Source: Nigerium massiliense (GTDB taxonomy: Bacteria; Actinomycetota; Actinomycetes; Propionibacteriales; Propionibacteriaceae). Taken from it: DNA of 64,000 nt. The DNA lies in the NCBI RefSeq assembly GCF_000826085.1, contig NZ_CCYM01000003.1:1439816-1503815 (forward strand). Reading direction: 5' to 3'. Positions 28,291 through 37,500 of the stretch are shown one piece after another (position 1 is the first letter of the stretch; each line of letters opens with the position of its first letter). The position numbers and the translations under genes were made by a program. A model generated the notes under the pieces. That model worked only from the letters and a program-made list of their open reading frames with translations, was not told the origin of the DNA and searched no databases.

Positions 28291-29127
28291 CTAGAGCAGG
28301 ACCACGGCGTCCGGGTCGCGGGGCGGCACCGTGTGGAAACGGGTGTTCGCCAGCACCGGCATCGCGCGGCGGGCCCTGGCGACGGTGTCGGCGTCGAGGT
28401 CGGCCACGATGAGGTCGGGCTCACCGCCCGCCTCCGCGAGCACGTCCCCCAGCGGCCCGACGATGCAGCTGCGCCCCGCTCCGAGCGGAGCCTTCGACCG
28501 TGCCAACTCCGCGTGGGCCCGGGCGTCCGCCTGGTCGCAGGCGACGACGTAGCTGGTCGCGTCGGTCGCGCGGGCGATCACGATGGCGCGCCACTGTTCG
28601 CCGCGTCCCTCGCCGGAGCGCCAGGACGCCGGAACCAGCACCGCGTCCGCCCCGTGGTTCGCGTAGTGCTTGAACAGCTCGGGGAAGCGGACGTCGTAAC
28701 AGATCGCCAGACCAAGCCTGAGACCCCCCACCTCGACCAGCACCGGCTCATAGCCGGGCGTGACGTGGTCGGACTCGGCGAAGTCGTTCACGTCGAACAA
28801 GTGGATCTTGTCGTAGGACGCCTCCACGCCCCGTCCCGTCACCAAGAGCGTGTTGTGCGGACGATCGGCGTCCGCACCCGGGGTGAACATGCCGACGGCG
28901 AGCACCAGGCCCAGCTCGCCGGCGATCTCCCGGACGGCCGTGGCGAACGGCCCGTCCAGCGGTTGTGCCACCGACGCCGAGCGGGTCGCGAACGAGGCCA
29001 TCGTCGCCTCCGGGAACACGACGAGGTTGGCCCCCTCTGCTGCCGCACGCTCGGCGTAGTCTCGGACGAGGCGCAGGTTGGCGTCCGGATCGGGGCCGCT
29101 GAGGAGCTGGGCACAGGCGATGCGCAT
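28291..29127 (-). CDS. Carbon-nitrogen hydrolase (nitrilase/omega-amidase type)
   Basis: 278-residue member of the nitrilase superfamily. The catalytic triad is visible: Glu in NLVVFPEATM, Lys in YDKIHLFD, and Cys in LAICYDVRFPELF. Close relatives act as omega-amidases or deaminated-glutathione amidases, removing amide groups from small metabolites. The ATG at 29127 begins MRIACAQL, the usual first strand; the longer frame overlapping the VOC gene on the other strand is discarded. It is divergent from the VOC gene with about 90 bases between. Confidence 0.88.
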   Translation of the reverse strand: MRIACAQLLSGPDPDANLRLVRDYAERAAAEGANLVVFPEATMASFATRSASVAQPLDGPFATAVREIAGELGLVLAVGMFTPGADADRPHNTLLVTGRGVEASYDKIHLFDVNDFAESDHVTPGYEPVLVEVGGLRLGLAICYDVRFPELFKHYANHGADAVLVPASWRSGEGRGEQWRAIVIARATDATSYVVACDQADARAHAELARSKAPLGAGRSCIVGPLGDVLAEAGGEPDLIVADLDADTVARARRAMPVLANTRFHTVPPRDPDAVVLL

Positions 29128-29217
29128 GCCTCCATCCGACGGCACCGGACGGTCGCCCGTCAAGGGGCCCCGAAGGGAGGTTGTCGGTGCGACCCCCGGG
29201 TTGACTAGGGTTCCTCC

Positions 29218-29652
29218 GTGAAGTATCTCCAGGACGGCGACGAGCTCATCAAGGCTGACCGCTGGGGTTCGATCGTGCCCGAGCTGGCCGTGACCGATCT
29301 TGACGCCAGCGTCGCCTTCTACACACAGATGCTCGGGTTCCAGTCCGAGACGGTCCGTCCCGGGCTGGTGGTGCTGTCCCACGAGGACACCCCGATCCAG
29401 TTCGTGCTCGAGCAACTCGACCCGAACGATCCGCCCAGCAGCGCCGAACTCGCCGCCCCGTTCGGCCGCGGCCTCACCCTGAGCGTCCGCGTCGCCGAGC
29501 CGCAGAAGATCTACGAGACGCTGCGCGCCCAGCACCACCCGATCCTCGTTCCCATGCAGGTTGCGGAGTACGACGAGGGAGACCAGGCGTACACCCGCTC
29601 GGAGTTCGCCATCCAGGACCCCGACGGCTACGTCCTGCGCTTCACCGACTGA
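29218..29652 (+). CDS. VOC (glyoxalase/dioxygenase-like) family protein
   Basis: 144 residues with a single vicinal-oxygen-chelate fold: VPELAVTDLDASVAFYTQMLGF opens the first beta-alpha-beta unit and EFAIQDPDGYVLRFTD closes the second. VOC proteins bind small ligands or metals, including glyoxalases and bleomycin-binding proteins. The role is not readable here. The start is a GTG at 29218 followed by KYLQDGD. Confidence 0.82.
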   Translation: MKYLQDGDELIKADRWGSIVPELAVTDLDASVAFYTQMLGFQSETVRPGLVVLSHEDTPIQFVLEQLDPNDPPSSAELAAPFGRGLTLSVRVAEPQKIYETLRAQHHPILVPMQVAEYDEGDQAYTRSEFAIQDPDGYVLRFTD

Positions 29653-29740
29653 GCGCCCCGGCGCGCCTTCCGCCCGGCAGAAGGGCACTCCCCCGCACCC
29701 GATTGGCGAGCCCCAGCCGGGCTCAGGTAAGCTGCCCCAC

Positions 29741-29828
29741 GGAGGATTCGCCTAGAGGCCTATGGCGCTCGCTTGGAAAGCGGGTTGGGTTCACGCCCTC
29801 ACGAGTTCGAATCTCGTATCCTCCGCCA
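29741..29828 (+). tRNA. tRNA-Ser (anticodon GGA)
   Basis: The acceptor stem GGAGGAT (29741-29747) pairs with ATCCTCC (29818-29824), discriminator G at 29825, and CCA is encoded (29826-29828). The anticodon loop reads CTTGGAA with anticodon GGA. A long variable arm (GGGTTCACGCCC region) and the T arm GAGTTCGAATCTC are typical of serine tRNAs. Confidence 0.94.
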
Positions 29829-29898
29829 CCACGAGACCGCCGCCGGGATGCATCACCGGCGGCGGTCGTGCTTTTCGCGTGGTCCTTGTTCGGCCCGG

Positions 29899-30237
29899 TC
29901 AGAGCGCTTCGTCCCCCCTCTCCCCGGTGCGGACGCGGACGGCCGACTCGACCGGCGTCACCCACACCTTGCCGTCGCCGACCTCTCCGGTGCGGGCGGA
30001 CTGCGCGATGATCTCGACGATGCCCTCGGCGTCCTCGTCGGAGGTGAGGATCTCCAGCCGGACCTTCAGGATGAAGTCGATCGTCAGCGTCTCGCCGCGG
30101 TAGACCTCCTTGTGGCCCTGCTGACGGGCGAACCCGGACACTTCGCTGACGGTCATCCCCCCGACGCCGTGCCGGATGAGTGCGGTCTGCACCTGATCGA
30201 GGACGTTGGGTTTCACGATGGCGGTGACGAGCTTCAT
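29899..30237 (-). CDS. glnK: PII nitrogen regulatory protein lacking the Tyr51 modification site
   Basis: 112-residue PII signal protein. It senses ATP/ADP and 2-oxoglutarate and typically plugs AmtB. Family motifs are MKLVTAIVKP, GMTVSEVSGF, GQQGH-like RQQGHKEVYRG, the B loop TGEVGDGKVWV and the C-terminal RVRTGERGDEAL. In most PII proteins position 51 is the Tyr that is uridylylated (proteobacteria) or adenylylated (actinobacteria); here residues 47-52 read RGETLT, with Leu at 51. The ATG at 30237 overlaps the amtB stop by four bases, so the pair is translationally coupled. No glnD-like gene follows, which fits a protein that needs no covalent modification. Confidence 0.93.
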   Translation of the reverse strand: MKLVTAIVKPNVLDQVQTALIRHGVGGMTVSEVSGFARQQGHKEVYRGETLTIDFILKVRLEILTSDEDAEGIVEIIAQSARTGEVGDGKVWVTPVESAVRVRTGERGDEAL

Positions 30238-31631
30238 GAGCGCGCCCCCTCGGCGTCCCCGGCCTTGGTGGTCGCGGGCTCGGACGGCGTGACCGCGGCG
30301 GGCTCCCAGTCGGGCAGGTCCTTCGGGTCGATGCGCAGCGTCTGCCGGATCCCACCGAACGAGGAGTAGTAGACCGGGCTGAGGTCGTAGCCGATCTCGG
30401 AGTGCTCGGCGAGGTCGATGCCGCCGTTCTCCGCCGCCGCGGAGATGCGGAAGCCGATGGTCTTGTCGATCACCTTGCCGATGGCGAAGCTCACCACGAA
30501 CGAGTAGGCCAGCACCGCGAACGCGCCCACCGCCTGCCGCCACAGCTGATCGAGTCCGCCGCCGTAGAAGAGGCCCGCGACCCCGGCCGGCGAGGACGGG
30601 TCGGCGAGCAGCCCGATCGCCAGCGTCCCGATGAGGCCGCCGACCAGGTGGACACCCACGACGTCCAGGGAGTCGTCGTAGCCGAGGTGGTTCTTCCACG
30701 AGACCGCGAACGCGCAGCCCGCGCCGGCCAGGACGCCGATGCCCACCGCCCCCAGCGGGCTCACGGACGCGGCCGCCGGCGTGATCCCGACGAGGCCGGC
30801 CACCAGACCGGACGCGGCGCCCAGCGAGGTGGGGTGGCCGTCCCGGACGCGCTCCACGACCAGCCACGCGAGAAGCGCCGCCGCCGGGGCCGCGAGGGTG
30901 TTCACCCAGGCCAGGCCCGCCGTCGCATTGGCACCCAGAGCGGAGCCGGCGTTGAAGCCGAACCAGCCGAACCACAGGAGGGCAGCGCCGAGCATGACGA
31001 GCGTCATGTTGTGCGGACGCATGGGCTTGCGCCCGAAGTCGATGCGCTTGCCCACGACGATGGCCAGGGCCAGAGCAGCTGCGCCGGCGTTGATGTGGAT
31101 CGCGGTGCCGCCGGCGAAGTCGATCGCCTTGACGGTGTTCGCGATCCAGCCGCCGCGTTCGGCCGCGAAGCCATCGAACGCGAAGACCCAGTGCGCGGCC
31201 GGGAAGTAGACCAGCAAGGCCCAGACGATGGTGAACGCGGTCCAGCCCGCGAAGGACGCCCGATCGGCGATGGCACCGGAGACGAGGGCCACCGCGATGA
31301 TCGCGAACGCCGCCTGGAAGCCGACGAAGACGAGGGCGGGGATGGTGCCGAACAGGGCGTCCGCGCTCATCAGGCCGCCGAGCCCGGCGTACTGCAGCGG
31401 GTTGCCGATGACGCCGCCGAACGAGTCACCGAACGCCATCGAGAATCCGACGAGCACCCACAGCACGCCGACGGTGCCCATGGTGATGAACGACATCATC
31501 ACCATGTTCAGGACGCCCTTGGCGCGCACCATGCCGCCGTAGAAAAAGGCCAGTCCGGGCGTCATCAACAGCACGAGCGCCGCGCTGATGAGCACCCAGG
31601 CCGTGTCGCCCGTATTGAGTTCAAGGATCAT
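30234..31631 (-). CDS. amtB: Ammonium transporter
   Basis: 465-residue Amt protein with eleven expected membrane helices. It conducts ammonium or ammonia across the membrane. Characteristic segments are TPGLAFFYGGMVR, the twin-His region (GGTAIHINAGAAA and VVGVHLVGGLIGT), and FGFNAGSA. The C-terminal cytoplasmic tail, about 75 residues, should contact PII. ATG 31631 (MILELNTGDTAW) resembles other Amt N-termini; an ATG at 31676 would add 15 residues and would overlap the region just below the candidate operator. The gene overlaps glnK by four bases. Confidence 0.93.
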   Translation of the reverse strand: MILELNTGDTAWVLISAALVLLMTPGLAFFYGGMVRAKGVLNMVMMSFITMGTVGVLWVLVGFSMAFGDSFGGVIGNPLQYAGLGGLMSADALFGTIPALVFVGFQAAFAIIAVALVSGAIADRASFAGWTAFTIVWALLVYFPAAHWVFAFDGFAAERGGWIANTVKAIDFAGGTAIHINAGAAALALAIVVGKRIDFGRKPMRPHNMTLVMLGAALLWFGWFGFNAGSALGANATAGLAWVNTLAAPAAALLAWLVVERVRDGHPTSLGAASGLVAGLVGITPAAASVSPLGAVGIGVLAGAGCAFAVSWKNHLGYDDSLDVVGVHLVGGLIGTLAIGLLADPSSPAGVAGLFYGGGLDQLWRQAVGAFAVLAYSFVVSFAIGKVIDKTIGFRISAAAENGGIDLAEHSEIGYDLSPVYYSSFGGIRQTLRIDPKDLPDWEPAAVTPSEPATTKAGDAEGARS

Positions 31632-31687
31632 GGACGTCAGCCTGACGTCCGCGTGTTTCGGCGCCGTTGTGGCCATGTGGCGCTGGC

Positions 31688-31713
31688 GTTACGCCGTGTT
31701 ACAGCGCCGTTGC
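31688..31713 (-). promoter_or_regulatory. Candidate GlnR-like operator upstream of amtB
   Basis: On the plus strand GTTAC (31688), GTTAC (31698) and GTTGC (31709) recur at 10 and 11 bases, close to one helical turn, about 60-80 bases before the chosen amtB start. GlnR in actinobacteria binds GTnAC-like half-sites with about 11-bp spacing in front of amtB. The match is partial, so this is a candidate only. Confidence 0.35.
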
Positions 31714-31900
31714 ACCACTCGGCGGCATCGCCACGAGGGCGGTTGCCGGGCGGCGTTTCCGGTCCGAGGGACGGAGGGACGGCGTGCTCCGCCGCGTTTC
31801 ATGGTGGCGGCCAACGTCCCACGACGAGACCGGCCGCGTCTCCTGCACGGAGGGACGCGGCCGGATCGATCGGTCGGCGTGGCGACGCCGGACCGGCGGT

Positions 31901-32398
31901 TCAGCTGAGGATGCGCAGCTGCCAGGGGTAGATGTACAGCTCGCCGTAGTAGGTCTTGAAGGCACCGATGCAGCCCAGAATGATCGAGCCGAGCGCGCCG
32001 ATGATGATCATCGGGATCCCGATCACGGCGCCGATGAGCGTGACCGTCAGAATCCAGCCGATCAGCGAGACCACCCACATCGTGAAGCTGAAGTTGAAGG
32101 CCCCCGCGGACGCCTGGCGGACGAACCGCGAGCGATCCTTCTGCAGGAACCAGATGATCAGCGGGCCCACGAACGTCAGCCAGCCGGCGGACACGATCGC
32201 GGCGATCGGGGCGGAGAGATGGGCGAGCATGGCCCACGTGCGCTCGTCGCCGGTGGGAACCGCGGTCTGCCACGGGTCGGACGGGTTCTGGCGCGACGAC
32301 GGAGGCGTCCAGGATGACTGCGAGTTCTGCGGTCCGGGGTTGCTGTAAGGGGTGTTGGCGTTGTTCTGGTCCCACTGTGGGCCGGGCATGTTACTCAT
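31901..32398 (-). CDS. DUF4870 domain membrane protein
   Basis: 165 residues. The first 55 are Asn/Gln/Pro/Ser-rich and disordered. The rest is a DUF4870 (Tic20-like) domain with ERTWAMLAHLSA at its start, followed by three or four helices and FLQKDRSRFVRQASAGAFNF between them. The function is unknown. ATG 32398 starts MSNMPGPQW; the longer frame upstream gives unrelated sequence. The gene lies upstream of amtB in the same direction with 224 bases between, enough for a separate amtB promoter. Confidence 0.85.
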   Translation of the reverse strand: MSNMPGPQWDQNNANTPYSNPGPQNSQSSWTPPSSRQNPSDPWQTAVPTGDERTWAMLAHLSAPIAAIVSAGWLTFVGPLIIWFLQKDRSRFVRQASAGAFNFSFTMWVVSLIGWILTVTLIGAVIGIPMIIIGALGSIILGCIGAFKTYYGELYIYPWQLRILS

Positions 32399-32754
32399 GG
32401 ATCCAGTGTCGCGTGACGACAGGGCAGGCAACATGTCGTTCGGGGGCGAGCCGGGGCGCGCTACGGATCTTCCCGGATCTCCCGAACTGGGGCTGAGCGG
32501 CGTCTCCCCAAGGTCGGGTGCAGCAACCGGACGCCACGCTCGGCACATTTGGACCCCGAACGATCCGGCGCTGAGCTCTGGGTGCCCTTACACACCGCAC
32601 CCACGATCAGCGGCTGTGCGGCCGAGTCCTGTGGTCCCTTGCCCTGCGGCCCCTTGTTGGCGGCATCCCGTCGGCGGCCGAGCGATCCCACCCGCGCCCG
32701 CTCTCTGCGCGCCATCGCGCCAGCACCCCTATCGCAGGGGCCGCGGCTGGGGCG
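32399..32754. other. Intergenic region between the DUF4870 and SepF-like genes
   Basis: 356 bases. A weak hairpin at about 32720-32750 (CCCCT/AGGGG with flanking pairs) could end the SepF-like transcript. An 84-codon frame on the minus strand (32461-32715) was considered and not accepted because its third-position G/C is lower than in neighbouring genes and it resembles no known family. Confidence 0.5.
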
Positions 32755-33054
32755 TCAGCTCTGGTTGAAGAACGAGCCGGTGAGTTGCTCAGCGTCGTCC
32801 ATGGCGGTGACCCCCGCCGGGACCAGGAGCAGCACCACGCTCGTGACGATGTCGATGTTGCCGCCGAGCCCGAAGACGAGGCCGGAGACGAAATCCACAA
32901 GGCGGTAGGAGTCGTCGGCGTCCATCGCGGAGATATCGAGCACGACGAGATAGTGCGACCGAAGCGCTTCGCCGATCGTTCGCGCATCGTGGTAGGTGGT
33001 GGGCCGAAGCACCACCAGACCCCGTCCACCCCCGGTCTGTTGTCTCGTGGTCAC
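32755..33054 (-). CDS. SepF-like protein (core domain only)
   Basis: 99 residues matching the SepF core: LVVLRPTTYHDARTIGEAL, VVLDISAMDADDSYRLVDFVSGLVFGLGG and a final strand with VLLLVPAG. SepF bundles FtsZ and ties it to the membrane. Typical actinobacterial SepF has 150-200 residues with an N-terminal membrane-binding helix; that helix is missing here. The gene is also away from the ftsZ cluster, so it is more like the SepF-like paralogues of Streptomyces than the main SepF. The ATG at 33054 is followed by a short basic, Gly-rich stretch. Confidence 0.78.
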   Translation of the reverse strand: MTTRQQTGGGRGLVVLRPTTYHDARTIGEALRSHYLVVLDISAMDADDSYRLVDFVSGLVFGLGGNIDIVTSVVLLLVPAGVTAMDDAEQLTGSFFNQS

Positions 33055-33063
33055 ACGGGCAGT

Positions 33064-34010
33064 CTAGCGACGGGCGCGCGGCGGACTTCCGCGACCTATC
33101 AGTGCCAGCCTGGCGGCGACGACCTCGCGCAAGCGACGAACGACGCGATCGGGTTCGTTGATGACCTGAGCGGCCGCGATCCGCACCACCTGCCAGCCGA
33201 GTGAGGCGAGTGCGGTGTCGCGATCACGGTCTCGAAGGAAGGCGGCGCGGGTGGTGTGGAACTCGAACCCGTCGACCTCGAAAGCGAGCATCAGGTCGGG
33301 GAGAGCCGCGTCGAGATAGGCAGCCCCCGCATGCGTGGTGACACGCTGGTTGGCTGCCCAGTCGCACGGGAGGTCGAGGCGGCGCAGCAGGCGGTGGAGA
33401 AGGCGTTCGGCCTCCGACCAGGGCACATCGCGGGAGTCGTCGAGCAGCCAGCGCCGGCGAGCATTCCCCGCCGGTGAGGGGTCTCATTCATCGCCGACCA
33501 CAGTTGCGGCAGGGTGACCACGCGCCGGCGTAGCGCCTCATCGATCGCCTGTCCGCCCAGCTCGTCGACGAGATCGAGCACCGTCAACGCCACGTCTGTC
33601 GCCTGGAGCCCCGCGATGCGCACGACCCTGTCGGGCGGTATCCGGCGACGGTGAAACCGGTAGCCCACGGCGGGACGTGACTGCCTGCGAGCCGCATTGA
33701 CCCGAGTGGAGGCGAGCTCGGGCCACCAGGTCAAGGCCGCGGCAGTGCGACCGGTCACGACGGCATCGGGGTCAGCGACCATCAGCGCCGCCACCCGCGT
33801 TCCTCGGTCAACGGGGCGTCGCTCCGCCGCCCCGGCTATCTGTGACGCCACCCAGATGCCGGGCAGCACCCGAGTCAGCCGTCCGTTCCGCGCCGCCCGC
33901 GAGATCGCCTGGCGCAGCGCCGGATGCGCCCCTCGGGCATCGAGGATGCCCTCACTGGTCATGCCGGCGCTCAGCGCGGCGAACGATCGGTCTCGGACTC
34001 GGGTGCTCAT
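33064..34010 (-). pseudogene. DUF559-type endonuclease-fold protein with N-terminal winged-helix part, broken by a frameshift
   Basis: Two frames on the same strand join into one protein. The first runs from ATG 34010 (MSTRVRDRSFAAL) to about 33470, ending RRGM. The second continues as GNARRRWLLDDSRDVPWSEAERLLHR to 33064, with the DUF559/VSR-like core PDLMLAFEVDGFEFH and DTALASLGWQVVR. The shift falls in a run of four G at about 33466-33469; one extra G would restore RRGNARRR. The first half resembles AbiEi-type N-terminal domains (RQAISRAARNGRLTRVLPGIW). It is either a true pseudogene or a sequencing error in a homopolymer. Confidence 0.75.
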
Positions 34011-34041
34011 GCCCACCACGATGGGAATCCGGGATCGATTT

Positions 34042-34134
34042 GTGTCACGAATGTCCCGCTCACTTTTCACTGCCGGCCGACGCCCGGCGGAGCGCGCCGC
34101 CCGCGCCGCGATGACCGTGACGTCTGTGACAAAT
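34042..34134. repeat. Inverted-repeat unit, copy 1
   Basis: The left arm reads GTCACGAATGTCCCGCTCAC (34044-34063). The right arm contains CGTGACGTCTGTGAC (34116-34130). Each arm is a pair of (C/T)GTGAC-like hexamers nine bases apart, in opposite orientation in the two arms, with a GC-rich palindromic middle. It resembles the unit at 43965-44075. It lies upstream of the frameshifted gene and of the PEPCK gene, between divergent genes. Confidence 0.6.
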
Positions 34135-34519
34135 CTGCTCGAGACTGCGATCGCCCCGCTCGGGGCTCGCCGACCGCGAACCGCTGGGGACCCGGCGACT
34201 CGTCGATCACCGAGCGAGATCGACGTCGGCTGATGGCCCCACCACCGCGGCGGTGCACACGACCTGGGGTGACGCGGCTCTGAGGCGCCGCGCCGCAGGA
34301 GTCGGACACGCTGGATGCGACCCGATGCAACCACGGGATCCCCCAAGCACGACGGCGACCAGAACGGGATGAGCCCTCCCCACAGGTCGAGGAGTTTGGC
34401 AAGGTGGGGTCAGACCATCACGCAGGGGCAGAGGGCGAATCCGTCAAGACCAGACGGCGACTTGTGCAACAACGCCCAATCCAGGCCCACGCGACGCTCG
34501 CGATTGGAAGGATGGGGCT
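34135..34519. other. Region upstream of the PEPCK gene
   Basis: 385 bases without a credible gene. It should hold the PEPCK promoter; GGAAGGA at about 34506-34512 is its ribosome binding site. Local base composition is a little less GC-rich than in the genes. No RNA gene is evident. Confidence 0.5.
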
Positions 34520-37500
34520 ATGTCAGCAACGAACGTCAACTCCGCGATCAACCTTCGTCTGGCTTTACTCGGACAGCCGCTGCCGGCGGACGTCGAGAAC
34601 TCTCCCAGTGCCCAGCTCGTGGCCCCGATTCTCGCTCGGCAGCGGGAACAGAACCGGCGGCTCGCTGATCGGCTCTCCCCGGTGGACCAGCGCATCCAGA
34701 GCTTCCTCGATTCCTACCTGGGCGAGGCGGAGTCGACGCCGCAGCTGCCTCGCCGCACCCTCGTGCTCGACCAGGCGGGGCTGGCCCGCGGACTCTCCCT
34801 CCCCCAGGACGGCGACGAGTTCTCCTCGGACTTGCTCAGCTCCTACCGGCTGATGAATGGCGTGCTGCACAACCCGGCCAACGACCGCCGCACCACGGCC
34901 GGCGTCTTCCACATCGCCGAGGGTGGCCTGCCGATCCCCGACGACAAGATCGCCGTCGAGCGCGACGTGTTCGCCCGCCTCCTGCGGCACGCGTTCGAGG
35001 CCCCCGAGGAAGCCCTCCGCCTCCCGTTCACGGCGAACACCCCGACCCCGGCTGCCTGCTTCGTCTCGTTGCTGCTGCGCCCGGTCGTCGTGCCCGAGGT
35101 CCCCGGCATCACGAACCAGCGCACCATGGAGATCCGGTTCATCGTGCCCGGTGGCATGGTCGCCAACCTCGACTTCGTCGAGAGCATCTTCGGGAACGGC
35201 GGCGATCCCTACCTGCCGGAGAACGACGCCTCCCTCGAACCCAGTGAATGGACCGGTCACACCGGATGCGTCATCCTCGCGCCGCACCTGACGAAGATGA
35301 CGAAGAAGGAACTCGGGCTCCCGCACGTCGACGATGCGACCGACCGGCAGCGCCGCGACGGCCAGTGCTGGAGCGACCCGGACGAGCGCTACAACAACGG
35401 TCAAGCGTTCAAGCTGTGCGCCCGCGACGAACGCGGCGTCATCGTCACGATCATCGCGGACAACTACTTCGGCTATTGCAAGAAGGAAGTCAAGACCCAG
35501 ATCAGCTACTCGGCGAACCTGCTCGGCTGCGCCGAAGAAGAGCACGCCGGTGGTGCTGTCGTCTACCCGGCGTACAACCTGGGCGCCGAGTTCACCGACA
35601 ACCGCACGCCCGACGGGTACACGCTGGCCAGCGTCGTCGAACGCGATCCGCACCGCTTCACCCTCAACCAGGACGGCTCGGTCAGCGACAAGTTGGACGA
35701 CGCCGTCGTCATCGTCCCCGGCGGCGCGACGTTCAGCATGCGCACCCAGACGATCACCTGGGACGACAACGGTAGCCAGCGCACGATCAAGCTGCTCGCC
35801 AACAAGACGTACTTCCTCCCCAACGGCTACCGGGTCTTCGCCAAGCACCGCGAGGAGGACCGCACCCAGTGGCACCTCGTGGGCGTCGCCCCGAACGCCA
35901 CCCACTGCCACAAGCCAGCCACGGTCTCCGGCGGCGGCAAGAGCGAGATCAGCAAGTCACTCCTGGACGCCTTCGTCTTCGGCACCGCCTTCATCGGCGA
36001 CTTCGACGAGGACATGGCCCACGTCGAGTCGATCATCAACGGCGACTACAGCAACCGGTTCGCGGACGCCTCGCGCAACGGCACCGATCACCGGCCGGTG
36101 CTGAGCGCCGAGCGCAGCCTCGGCTCGGTCATCAAGCTGCTGACGCCGTCCAGCCGGTTCACCGCGGAGCACAACGACTTCCTGCGGTCGATCCCGCCGC
36201 ACATCAAGGAACTCGTCTTCACCATCAAGCGCTACTACCAGCCCGAGTGGGGCGAGGACTGGCGCGACAAGTTCTCGGTCGGCATCATGAACGGCCGCCA
36301 GGGCAACTCGCTGCGCCTGCACGGGGAGCGCATCATCGCGAACTTTTTGCGCGTCGGGTTCGAGACGGACGGCAGCTGGCGACTGTTCAGCCTGCGCCCG
36401 GATTTCAGCCCGGCGTCGAAGGTGCAGACCGAGGACGACATCACGGCGTCCACCGTCGCGCCGAGCGAGGGCGGCGGCGTCTCGCGCAAGTACGTGCAGA
36501 ACTGCGAGCAGCTGCTGTTCCAGCGCCCGGACGACGCGATCTACCGCGGCTACGACAAGCAGACCGAGAAGGACATGGCGCGCCCCGACACGTTCATCTC
36601 GAACTTCCAGCCGCTGACGCATGCGGACGCCCGCGAGATGCTCGAGGACGTCCAGGCGTATTCGGAGTTCACCGAGCCGATGGCGGAGCTGATCCAGCGC
36701 GCCGCGGAGACGACCTCCGGCGACAGTACGCCGCGGTACTTCGTGTGCTCGGCCAACCCGCGCCTGGTCAACGGCAAGCCGTCGAAGAACCCCCGGTACC
36801 TGCAGGTGCGTCCCGACCTGTCGAACCCGGCCGCGACCGCTCGGGCGGACCTCGCGTCCCACCTGTTCTTGAAGATCGGCGCCGACCAGCCCAACCGGCT
36901 GCCGGTGGACGTGGTCGCCGCGGGACGCCGGAACAATCCGGCCGACGAGGGCGTCCCGCCGCTGTGCTCGTACAACCCGCTGCATTACATGGAGCTGCCC
37001 GAGCTGTTCATGGAGTTCATCAGCTCCATGACGGGTAAGTCCCCGTCGACGACTGGCGCGGGCTCCGAGGGAGCGATGACGAAGGGCCCGTTCAACGCGC
37101 TGCCCGCGACGATCGACCTCAACTCGGCGTTCCTGTCGTTCGCGCTGACCGGCTACGACGGCTGGCTGAGTTCGGCGGGCTACATCGGGCCGAACGTGCG
37201 GGTCAACCACGACATCAGCCTGCTGGTGCCGGAGCTCTTCTGCCGGATGAGCGAGGACGAGCGCTCCGCCGAGACGCTGATCAGGGACGGCTACCTTGAG
37301 CGGATGCAGGACTTCGAGCACAACGGCGAGCAGGTGCTGGCAAGCCGGCTCGGCTACCGCATCAACGAGCAGTTCGCCACCACGTACTTCGGGCGCATCT
37401 TCCTGCACCCGGACATGGTGTTCACCGACGAGATGCTGCGCCCGGAGATCCAGGACGTCGACACGTTCGCCGAGTCGATGGCGACCATCGTGAAGACGCA

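Noticed and set aside
32461..32715. An 84-codon minus-strand frame (MARRERARVGS) in the gap before the SepF-like gene
   Set aside because: Third-position GC is lower than in neighbouring genes, there is no family likeness and no good ribosome binding site.
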